DNA of 64,000 nt from Methylobacter sp. (GTDB taxonomy: Bacteria > Pseudomonadota > Gammaproteobacteria > Methylococcales > Methylomonadaceae), in the NCBI GenBank assembly GCA_030653175.1, contig JAURZV010000106.1:33674-97673 (forward strand). The letters run 5' to 3'. The translations under genes were made by a program, and so were the position numbers. Below, piece after piece: positions 46,370-53,698 of the stretch; the stretch's first letter is position 1; every line of letters begins with the position of its first letter. The notes beneath the pieces were generated by a model. That model searched no databases, was not told the DNA's origin, and saw only the letters and a program-made list of their open reading frames with translations.

Positions 46370-47176
46370 TTATTGATAGTGAAAGTCGATTTGATTAATA
46401 AGGCGTTGCAATGCTGTGTCAAGCCGGTATGAGGGCCGCTTTATTTCACAACCGACACGGTTTACTTGCCTGGTGTGCTTGAGGGGAATGGTTATGTTGT
46501 TGGCTATTTCCAGGCAGGCAAGGAGTATGCTTTTATCGGGCAGGACAATATTGCAGTCTGCATGCAGTCCTCCAATGATTGTAGGCTGCTGATTTTCAGA
46601 TTGATTGATATAGGACAGGCCGGTAACACTGATATCGGTTACGTTAAAGCATTCGGCTTGATTTTTATACTGAATTTTAACGGGGATGTTAATGGGTACT
46701 TTTACTCGGCGAGCATCTCTTCGTTGTACCCACTCCATGCTTTGGGGAAGAGGCGCCTTTAGGTTGAATGCGGCGTCAATGTCATGCCCATTAAATTCAC
46801 TTAACATAAAGCTAACGGCTATACCGTCAAGATTAGCAGAAACTGCCACGGTGCTTTGCATGAGCAAATCTTTATTAAATCGATCGTTTTGGAATCCGCC
46901 CAGAAAAATATGATCGCCGTCGATACAGGTAATTGTCGTTAAGAGTGTGCTTGTTGCGAATTTTCCAGGAACTTTAATGGACAGCAGGGCATTTTTGCTG
47001 AGCAGGTGGTTTAGTTTTTTTCTGATGTCATCCTGATTGGCAACGGTGCAGTTGTTATACGAGTTGTCTATAATTGCGGATTCAGCGGTGCATTTGTGAT
47101 GTGGATCGGCATGATTTGCTTGATATGTCAGCATTGTGTTCCCCGTCATATATTTGATAAAGTGTATTGGTGTCAT
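46370..47176 (-). CDS. PilZ-domain protein, YcgR-like
   Basis: A 268-residue protein with an N-terminal YcgR-like flagellar-brake domain (LLSIKVPGKFATSTLLTTIT, AVSFMLSEFNGHD) and a C-terminal PilZ domain beginning with the c-di-GMP arginine motif QRRDARRVKVP and including FNVTDISVTGLSYI. By homology it would slow the flagellar motor or alter switching at high c-di-GMP. The ATG at 47134 (MLTYQANHADP) is an alternative start. It stands alone, 4 kb from the flagellar genes. Confidence 0.8.
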   Translation of the reverse strand: MTPIHFIKYMTGNTMLTYQANHADPHHKCTAESAIIDNSYNNCTVANQDDIRKKLNHLLSKNALLSIKVPGKFATSTLLTTITCIDGDHIFLGGFQNDRFNKDLLMQSTVAVSANLDGIAVSFMLSEFNGHDIDAAFNLKAPLPQSMEWVQRRDARRVKVPINIPVKIQYKNQAECFNVTDISVTGLSYINQSENQQPTIIGGLHADCNIVLPDKSILLACLEIANNITIPLKHTRQVNRVGCEIKRPSYRLDTALQRLINQIDFHYQ

Positions 47177-47663
47177 TATCCTAGCAATAATTTAGCCATA
47201 AATATATTTAATATTTATTTCAGTTGCTTATTGATCTTATGGTTATGTCCCAGCGTTGTGAAAGGCTTGTTTTATAGCTTGATCGGCAATATGCAGCCTA
47301 TTGAATGCGCTGGGCATGGATAAAATCGGCAAGGCGGCGTTGAGATTTGACGGGTAACAATGTGCGGCTTATACGCCGGTTATCTCGGCATCAAGTATGA
47401 TTGGAGTTGAACTGCATTGAAAGGTAATGGCGGTATCTTTGGTCTCATGCGGTCGATTATTGCGAGCCACAATATCTTAATTTGGTTGATACTTATTGTC
47501 GCAACTGAACTGCATCGCTCACGCTTGAGGACTATTTTGAGTGAGCTGTACTTAAATGTCCCATTGCTGTACTCAGGATATGGGCGGGTATGGTCGATTC
47601 GGTATGTACCGGCTCAATCCATTTTTGATGGCATTGCTCGCCATAGCAGTATATAGAGCAGGC
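47177..47663. other. Intergenic stretch without a recognised gene
   Basis: AT-rich. A 79-codon TTG-initiated frame at 47417-47656 on the plus strand has no ribosome-binding site or known domain and is probably non-coding. Confidence 0.3.
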
Positions 47664-47705
47664 AAAAAAAACCTCCCAATGCCTTACTGGAACGGGCAGG
47701 GAGGT
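47664..47705 (-). terminator. Rho-independent terminator on the minus strand
   Basis: ACCTCCC (47671-47677) pairs with GGGAGGT (47699-47705), extended by GCC/GGC pairs, and on the minus strand runs into at least seven T. It lies about 160 bp beyond the minus-strand gene at 47866-48120. Confidence 0.8.
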
Positions 47706-47865
47706 AATAAGTTAAGCGGTGCATCATGAGTAAAAGCCGCTTGTAGGTACAGCACTAGGAGGGGGCTGATCATCTTGAGTTTGGCGGTTTTGTGCCAAAA
47801 CGTATTTTGAATGATTATAATAATAAACAAACGTGTAGAAATTATCTGTGCGTTATCGCGCAGAA

Positions 47866-48120
47866 TTAAATATTTTCAGCATCGCCCGTCGGTTGGCTCA
47901 TGTATTGTGAGCTCCTGTGTTCGCAGCTGTCACCTACGCTATTGCGATTATTCAATCTGTCGTAATGACGCGGATTCAAATGGAGTTCTGCTAATATCGT
48001 AGCGACAACGTTCACGCGGACGGTTAATGTCATGACTTTCTTTGTGCGATAAGCATGCTTCTTTATACTGTAAATATTTCCGAGGTTAGGCTTTTGTTGT
48101 TGTGCAGACACAGCTTCCAT
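47866..48120 (-). CDS. Hypothetical protein of 84 residues
   Basis: Starts MEAVSAQQQKPNLGNIYSIK, preceded by GTGAGGACT as a ribosome-binding site, and is followed downstream by a strong minus-strand terminator. It is hydrophilic and basic, with no signal peptide, membrane segment or recognised domain. It is divergent from fchA. The signals support expression; the function is unknown. Confidence 0.45.
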   Translation of the reverse strand: MEAVSAQQQKPNLGNIYSIKKHAYRTKKVMTLTVRVNVVATILAELHLNPRHYDRLNNRNSVGDSCEHRSSQYMSQPTGDAENI

Positions 48121-48185
48121 TCTAGAGTCCTCACTCTTATTTATAAATTTTACTATAGCTGACTACATTGAAGAGACGTTACATC

Positions 48186-48815
48186 ATGAATGAAATAAAA
48201 GATAAATCAGTTCAAGCCTTTATTGATGGATTGGCCAGCAAGGCGCCTACTCCTGGCGGTGGTAGCGCGGCAGCGGTAATGGGTGCGCAAGCCGCCGCTT
48301 TAATCAGTATGGTTTGTAATTTGACCATAGGTAAACCTAAGTACGCTGAAGTTGAAGTTGAAATGCAGTCATTGCTGGAAAAGTCAGAAGCATTGCGTGA
48401 AACGCTAACAGGCATGATCAAAGCCGATGTTGAGGTCTTTGATCGCTTAATGGCGACGTATGGTTTACCAAAAGATTCTGATGAAGAAAAGACCGCGCGT
48501 AGCGAAGCAATTCAGTCGGCATTAAAAGAAGCTACGGTAGTTCCTTTGAAGTGCGCAAACGCTTGTGCAGAAACCATTGCGTTGAGCAAAATTGCCGCAG
48601 AAAAAGGTAATATAGGAGTGATCAGTGATGCAGGTGTCGCAGTAATGGCAGCTTACGGTGCACTAAAAAGCGCAGCGTTAAATGTTTACATCAATGCAGG
48701 AGGGCTTAAAGACAGAGTCTTTGCCGATGCGAAATTAGCAGAGCTGGAAACGGTTTTGAACGGTGCTGATGCGGCTGCAGAAGAAGTTTATCAAATCGTT
48801 AAAGCCAAGTTGTAA
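48186..48815 (+). CDS. fchA: Methenyl-tetrahydrofolate cyclohydrolase (cyclodeaminase family)
   Basis: A 209-residue protein of the formiminotransferase-cyclodeaminase (FTCD_C) family. Diagnostic is the N-terminal FIDGLASKAPTPGGGSAAAV, with SMVCNLTIGKPKY and the final ALKSAALNVYINAGGLKD. In methylotrophs the stand-alone form, FchA, hydrolyses methenyl-H4folate and connects one-carbon units to formate; without a methylotrophic neighbour a cyclodeaminase-like role cannot be ruled out. The ATG at 48186 matches the family; an upstream ATG at 48168 is open. Confidence 0.85.
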   Translation: MNEIKDKSVQAFIDGLASKAPTPGGGSAAAVMGAQAAALISMVCNLTIGKPKYAEVEVEMQSLLEKSEALRETLTGMIKADVEVFDRLMATYGLPKDSDEEKTARSEAIQSALKEATVVPLKCANACAETIALSKIAAEKGNIGVISDAGVAVMAAYGALKSAALNVYINAGGLKDRVFADAKLAELETVLNGADAAAEEVYQIVKAKL

Positions 48816-48870
48816 GCAGCATTAAAGATTATTACGATAGCGCCTCATCGTGCTGATAAAAGCCGGAGTT

Positions 48871-49004
48871 ATAGGGTCCTAAGTTGGTAAAACAACAAAG
48901 TTCCCTCTCCCACTGGAGAGGGCTTTGCATTGCTTAAGTCAACAGTATTGAGGGTTAGGGTGAGGGCATTTCAAATGTCGCTTTACCAGCTTCGGCCACT
49001 ATAG
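48871..49004. repeat. Terminal-inverted-repeat element, copy B
   Basis: Left end TATAGGGTCCTAAGTTGGTA, right end CTTTACCAGCTTCGGCCACT followed by ATAG. It contains the central CCCTCTCC-GGAGAGGG palindrome and an extra 40 bp compared with copy C. Same family as copies at 15180 and 52921. Confidence 0.75.
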
Positions 49005-49196
49005 TTAAGTTAGAGGCGTTTAAAGTGCATTATTAATAAGGGGACAAGTAGATGTAAATTGAGTTGATTGTAATTGTCTTGATAAATTATTATAGATAAC
49101 GAAAAAAAATATTGACGATATAGGTAAGCATCGTTATTATAAGCAGCTCTTCAAGGGTGGTTGATAGGTTCAACAAGCCATTAAAAAGGAGATTGT

Positions 49197-49273
49197 CGGG
49201 GTATAGCGCAGTTTGGTAGCGCGCCTGCTTTGGGAGCAGGATGTCGGGAGTTCGAATCTCTCTACCCCGACCA
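49197..49273 (+). tRNA. tRNA-Pro (TGG)
   Basis: A 77-nt cloverleaf. The acceptor CGGGGTA pairs with TACCCCG, discriminator A, and CCA is encoded. The anticodon loop CTTTGGGAG gives TGG. The T arm contains GTTCGAATC. Confidence 0.95.
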
Positions 49274-49278
49274 ATTTA

Positions 49279-49355
49279 GCGCTTGTAGCTCAACCGGATA
49301 GAGCACCGGCCTTCTAAGCCGGGGGTCGCAGGTTCGAGTCCTGCCAAGCGCACCA
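49279..49355 (+). tRNA. tRNA-Arg (TCT)
   Basis: A 77-nt cloverleaf. The acceptor GCGCTTG pairs with CAAGCGC, and ACCA is encoded. The anticodon loop CTTCTAAG gives TCT. T arm GGTTCGAGTCC. Five bp after the tRNA-Pro, so the genes are co-transcribed. Confidence 0.95.
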
Positions 49356-49377
49356 TTCGTAGAACATCCCATATTAT

Positions 49378-49454
49378 GGTGAGCGTAGCTCAGTTGGTAG
49401 AGTCCCGGATTGTGATTCCGGTTGTCGCGGGTTCGAGCCCCGTCGTTCACCCCA
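49378..49454 (+). tRNA. tRNA-His (GTG)
   Basis: The acceptor GTGAGCG pairs with CGTTCAC; an extra 5' G at 49378 faces discriminator C, the identity mark of tRNA-His, and CCA is encoded. The anticodon loop reads TTGTGAT (GTG). It marks the boundary between core genes and the polysaccharide island. Confidence 0.93.
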
Positions 49455-49815
49455 TTAAATCAGTAAGTTATCAATCTGATTTATCTTTTATAAAATCCAT
49501 GTAAGCACTATGTAAGCAGTTGAGATAATTGCTGAGCTAGATGCATCCAAACTTTCCTTGTGTGTTTTTTTCGATGTGCCTTCGCAATTCTTGCGCTTGA
49601 TCAACATCAAACCCAGAATCATCCGCAAATCAACGCCACTAGCTCCAATATACCGGCCTTGCGTTCAAACGATTATTTTCCGGAGGGGTGCAAAATATTT
49701 CCGAATTTTAGCGATTGAGATTGCAACGTCACGTGATCGTAACGGTAGCTTGGGCCAGTGTTTGTGGCAAAAAATTAAAAATGGCTTGATATTGTCGGTG
49801 GTCAAATTCCGCTGT
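49455..49815. other. Non-coding stretch after the tRNA cluster
   Basis: No credible gene. A 92-codon frame at 49558-49836 has no domain or ribosome-binding site. No direct repeat of the tRNA-His 3' end was noticed within the window. Confidence 0.3.
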
Positions 49816-51546
49816 TTATCTTATATGAAAAATTGACAATAGCATCTCAAGCTTCGACTCAAAAGAATCCAATTCAGCCGACCAGTTATAAACCCCTTCA
49901 TACCAATAAACCCACATGGAAAATAAAGCGCAAACCATGAATGCAAATATTAACCATTTTATATCTACAAATGGCTTATTTTTCACAACTGAACCGCTTA
50001 TCGCGGTTTTGTAGATAGGCTCCAAGTCATTGAATTTGTTGTAACTGGAAGGTGCAAGACGGAGCCATTGCAGTGACTTTAGCACTGGACGCGGAATCCT
50101 ATCCAGTGAAATGAGATTTAAGAAAACTTGAATCGAGTAAACACCACTCAGTAAAACAGCCAGTGTGCCAACCCCCATCGCCAACAAGGGTGGCAATGCA
50201 TAGAAGCTACAGAAAACGACTGCGATCAAGCCAAGAAAGAGAAAACTTGTTTGCATATTCGCGATGGACCAGCGAAAGCCGCTGAGCCGCCGAACGATTG
50301 CGTAGATCATAAGCGCATGAAAAACATACGACCCAAAGAACGCGATACCGGCGCCCTTCAAACCGAAAGAGCTCACACAGACCCAAGCGAGGCCAAGGTA
50401 GACGACAGTCCAGGCCAGCTCTGAAAATATCAGGAGGTTTTGCACATTTTTTGCGACGATAATGAAGCCCAGCGGCCAGGAAATCACGCGAAGGGTCATT
50501 CCCAGACATAACCAGCGCAAGATTTCCACCGCGCCTTCGAATTTAGGGGTGTAGAAGAGCGCGATGACCAGTGGCGCAAATGTCAGGGTTGCTATAATAC
50601 CCGGCCCCGCTAACAACATGCTGACATGGGCTTGTTCATTCACCACACGGTTGCATTCGGGATTGTCCTTGGCGATAGCGGCTAAACGAGGGTAGAAGTC
50701 CGCTCCCATCGCCTGCAAAATGAATCCGATATAGAGTCCACCCAATGCCCAAGCCGCTTGGTACAATCCAGCTGCGTCGAAGCCGACTTTACGAACGACT
50801 ATGAGACGTACCACATAGGCGGCCCCAGCCATCAACAAACCACTGGCCATAAATGCGAAACCGAGTTTCAACAGAGCGGCTGCTTCCTGTCCCACTTGAG
50901 AAGCCGATATTGTATGCATTTGTATAGGTATTTTCCGGCTGTACCACCATGACGTGAGGAGCGTCATCGCGGCGACAAGTACGAGCGATATTACTACACC
51001 TTCTTCGCGGAGGAAATATACAGTGGGGATGCTGATGAGCGTCCCGAAAAGCGCACCCAACACACTCATCTTGGCGAGATCAGAGATTCTCCGCATGCCT
51101 TGTATCAATGCACCCTGACCTGCGGACACTAGATTGAAAAACACAACAATTGACAGCAGCGCTACGGCGGTAGCATGTTGGTCGCTGCCAAAAGTCAGCT
51201 TCGACACCGGCCCGGAAAACCCGATAAGAAAAATTGCGCCAAGTACTCCGAGCAAGATTGATATTCGTCGCAGCACTGCGGCAGTTCGCGCGATCCTCTC
51301 CGTGTCGTCCGAACCGACTGCCTCGGCAATCTGCCGCACACCACTACTGTTAATACCCATGCCGGCAATGCTAATCGTAAGGTCGGTAATCGATCCGTAC
51401 AGGCCCATCAATCCGACCCCGGACGGACCCAGCAACATCGCCATAGCCTTGGTACGAATGATACCAATGGCGATGTTCAGCATCGACGAACCGCCGATCA
51501 CTGCCGAAGACTTTAAAATCTGTCCGTAGGTATGTTTTTTAGTCAT
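49816..51546 (-). CDS. Wzx-type polysaccharide flippase
   Basis: A 576-residue polytopic membrane protein of the polysaccharide transporter (MOP) superfamily. The N terminus (LKSSAVIGGSSMLNIAIGII, AMAMLLGPSGVGLMGLYGSI) is typical of O-antigen translocases, followed by about 12-14 membrane segments; the last 75 residues form an extra hydrophilic part ending in one more membrane helix (WLIFAFMVCALFSMWVYWY). It would flip lipid-linked repeat units across the inner membrane for Wzy polymerisation, which fits the polymerase-like gene at 59.3 kb. Confidence 0.85.
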   Translation of the reverse strand: MTKKHTYGQILKSSAVIGGSSMLNIAIGIIRTKAMAMLLGPSGVGLMGLYGSITDLTISIAGMGINSSGVRQIAEAVGSDDTERIARTAAVLRRISILLGVLGAIFLIGFSGPVSKLTFGSDQHATAVALLSIVVFFNLVSAGQGALIQGMRRISDLAKMSVLGALFGTLISIPTVYFLREEGVVISLVLVAAMTLLTSWWYSRKIPIQMHTISASQVGQEAAALLKLGFAFMASGLLMAGAAYVVRLIVVRKVGFDAAGLYQAAWALGGLYIGFILQAMGADFYPRLAAIAKDNPECNRVVNEQAHVSMLLAGPGIIATLTFAPLVIALFYTPKFEGAVEILRWLCLGMTLRVISWPLGFIIVAKNVQNLLIFSELAWTVVYLGLAWVCVSSFGLKGAGIAFFGSYVFHALMIYAIVRRLSGFRWSIANMQTSFLFLGLIAVVFCSFYALPPLLAMGVGTLAVLLSGVYSIQVFLNLISLDRIPRPVLKSLQWLRLAPSSYNKFNDLEPIYKTAISGSVVKNKPFVDIKWLIFAFMVCALFSMWVYWYEGVYNWSAELDSFESKLEMLLSIFHIR

Positions 51547-52226
51547 GGGATCTCCAGATTAGTAAAATGCTTCACCCGAACAAAGCCGAGCATCTGCTCG
51601 GGGGCTAATAACTATCGCTCCGAGAAGAAGGCGCTCGCGGAATGTCTTGGGATCGAAGCGTCGGCTGAAACAATTGGGAAAGGGTACAGGACATCGCGAA
51701 GCGTATTTGTTGAAGTCAAAGGCATGATAAACATCACCAAGACTGGTTTTTAGCCTCACCAGTAACTTATTTTTCCACACGAATGCGGAAAATATTTAGG
51801 TTTGTCTCTGTCAACGCTGGTAGCTCGGTACAGGCAATCGGCATCGGTCACTGCATAGAAACGGGTCAAACCATCGGAAAGCATTAAGCAACTGGAGCTG
51901 AAGTTGTATTTAGCCACGTCAGCAATAAAGGGAGCAGGCGTCAATTTAATGTGTAAGGGATGTTCCTGATTACTGAGTGACACTGCCGCAACAAAACACA
52001 TTTTGTTTTCAGAGCCGCTATCCACACTGCCACTTCCAAGTTCGCCGTTGAAGTAAGCATCATCTACCTGAACTGAACAGTAAAGTGCCTTGCGCTCAGC
52101 CATGGTATGCATGAATTTGAACTCAAAAAGCCATGAGCTGGGGTAACTGACACCCGACTGGCGTTTCAGAGCTAAAGCGGACAAACCAGCCCTGGCTTGG
52201 CTGATCAGGTATATCCCCAGGAGCCA

Positions 52227-52471
52227 TAGGTATCTACACAACTTTTTTGCATTATAAATACAATGGGTTGCAAGTCGACCTAGATCCCTCTCCTGTTGGA
52301 CGACTTGCAAGGATGCAGGAGGTACGACCCCAAGGATGGGGGAGGTGGAGCAATGCAGGGAGCAATTACCGAGAGGGTTGGGGAGAGGAGAATAAAAACA
52401 ACCCTTTATATCCCCCTCATCCCAACCTTCTCCCTCAAGGGAGAAGGGGCAGGTACTTGTGTAGATACCTA
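52227..52471. mobile_element. MITE-like insert in the IS1595 transposase
   Basis: The ends are exact 15-bp inverted repeats, TAGGTATCTACACAA (52227-52241) and TTGTGTAGATACCTA (52457-52471). The flanks repeat CCCAGGAGCCA (52216-52226 and 52474-52484), consistent with target duplication. The 245-bp interior has no gene and contains other repeats. Removing it restores the transposase motif order (SIWLLGI, then YLISQARAG). Confidence 0.75.
52300..52371 (+). repeat. Hairpin units of the fliH type inside the MITE
   Basis: A half unit (ACGACTTGCAAGGATGCAGG, hairpin TGCA-AGGA-TGCA) is followed by a full 48-bp unit at 52324-52371 with the hairpin CCCCA-AGGA-TGGGG and the tail GCAGGGAGCAATTACCG. The 48-bp length and tail match the units in fliH. 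Confidence 0.75.
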
Positions 52472-52733
52472 TGCCCAGGAGCCAAATGCTCAGAGGTGGC
52501 TTGGTACTCATAAAGAGTGCGCCGAGGATGAACGAGGTTTGATGTCGACAGGATCGGCATTGAAAGGTATTGCGCACAAACCTTGGTGATCTCTCGTCGC
52601 AATGGAAACAACTAATATTTTGTGACCCAAGTGCTTTCTCCGGAATAGCCGTACATGGAACCTCGATACCAAGCTGTTGGAAAAACTTAGGCATCGACAG
52701 CCCTGATTGGAATTGAATAAGATTCATAAACAT

Positions 52734-53254
52734 GGCACATCCCTAAAATGGATCGACTATCAGTATACACTCTCGGGCGCATGGTGTGAACGATGTCAAA
52801 GACACGCCAAAAACGACTTACGGAATCATTGAGTTAGGCGACGTGGACACTACAGATATCCAGGGCGAAGACGGACCGCCATTCTGACGTTCGCCTGCCT
52901 TGCCACAACAAAAATGAGCGATATAGGGTCCGAAGTTGGTAAAGCAACAAAGTCCCCTCTTCCCTCGGGAGAGGGCATTTCAAATGTCGCTTTACCAGCT
53001 TCGGCTACTATAACCGGCTCCTTTTTTGTCGACTAAAATACTCGATCTTTTCCCGACATCTATTCGTGTTATTTTTCTTCGCTTCGTTACCACTAACGCC
53101 CTGAGATAGCGATGCCGGCGATTGAAGCAAGATTGGAGCGTAACCTAATCTTGCTCAAATGGGACATCCTGATTTGGCCTGCCTGATGAGTAAATTAATT
53201 TCAGTAGATCAGCTAACGAAATATCGACCATCAAATAACGCCCAACACCTACGC
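52734..53254. other. Intergenic region, 5' part
   Basis: No gene recognised. It holds the third copy of the terminal-inverted-repeat element at 52921-53013, and short degraded sequence on either side. Confidence 0.3.
52921..53013. repeat. Terminal-inverted-repeat element, copy C
   Basis: The cleanest copy, 93 bp: TATAGGGTCCGAAGTTGGTA at the left and CTTTACCAGCTTCGGCTACT followed by ATA at the right. The two ends are near-perfect inverted repeats (about 25 bp), with a central CCCTCTTCCCTCGGGAGAGGG palindrome. Confidence 0.8.
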
Positions 53255-53289
53255 ACTATTACTTACGTAAAAAATATGTAAGTAATAGT
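53255..53289. promoter_or_regulatory. Perfect 12-bp inverted repeat, candidate operator
   Basis: ACTATTACTTAC (53255-53266) and GTAAGTAATAGT (53278-53289) are exact complements with an 11-bp AT-rich spacer. It lies about 400 bp upstream of the secreted FN3/PKD/LamG protein and is A/T-rich, so it looks like a protein-binding site rather than a terminator. Confidence 0.5.
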
Positions 53290-53324
53290 ACGTATATTTA
53301 AGAAAACATTAATATTTCGGCAAT

Positions 53325-53496
53325 ACACTTTAAACCGAATTATATAGAAATTATTTCGCATGGATGAAGAAATGGAAGAGACTTCACGTTTTTTGTGATC
53401 TTTCCACATTACACTTTAAGCGAGTTTTATAGAAATCCTTTTTCATGGACGAAATGAAGGGCTTTTCACGAGTCTTGTGATTTTTCAATATAATTC
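53325..53496 (+). repeat. Tandem 86-bp imperfect repeat
   Basis: Units at 53325-53410 and 53411-53496, both starting ACACTTTAA and sharing TATAGAAAT, CATGGA(T/C)GAA and a TTCACG-TTGTGAT block. The shared CACG-N5-TTGTG-like palindrome suggests a duplicated regulatory site upstream of the secreted-protein gene. Confidence 0.6.
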
Positions 53497-53698
53497 AATA
53501 TGATAAAAAATAGACATTGAGTGTCTTGTAAATTAATAATTTTATGTATTAGAGGTAACATTGTGAATAAATCGACTAAATTGGTATTTTTGTTTTCGGC
53601 CTTAACCCGCTTTTCAAAAGCGGTCTTTAGCTTGTCTCAGCCCCCCAGAATTGTCCCTTATGTCTTTAAGTCCAATTAAGAGGACTATGGAATCTATT

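Larger units (their letters stand above)
51559..52733 (-). pseudogene. IS1595-family transposase, disrupted
   Basis: The N-terminal zinc ribbon (CFHCDERSPRF, FQCRSCRHQTS), the MSTKPPLSIWLLGI block, GLSALALKRQSGVSYPSSWL, and the first catalytic region VDDAYFNGELGSGSVDSGSE with ENKMCFVAAV match IS1595 transposases. The long frame (51756-52733) shifts before the end; the missing part appears in another frame at 51559-51780 (KTSLGDVYHAFDFNKYASR, then NCFSRRFDP). In addition about 82 foreign residues interrupt the zinc-ribbon half, encoded by a MITE-like insert at 52227-52471. It is therefore a multiply damaged element between the flippase and the rest of the polysaccharide island. Confidence 0.88.

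Noticed and set aside
47417..47656. 79-codon plus-strand frame
   Set aside because: TTG start, no ribosome-binding site, no known domain; ends beside a minus-strand terminator.
49262..49450. Minus-strand 62-codon frame over the tRNA genes
   Set aside because: It overlaps tRNA-Arg and tRNA-His completely; a common false ORF.
49558..49836. 92-codon plus-strand frame after the tRNA cluster
   Set aside because: No recognisable domain, weak start, and the end overlaps the flippase gene on the other strand.
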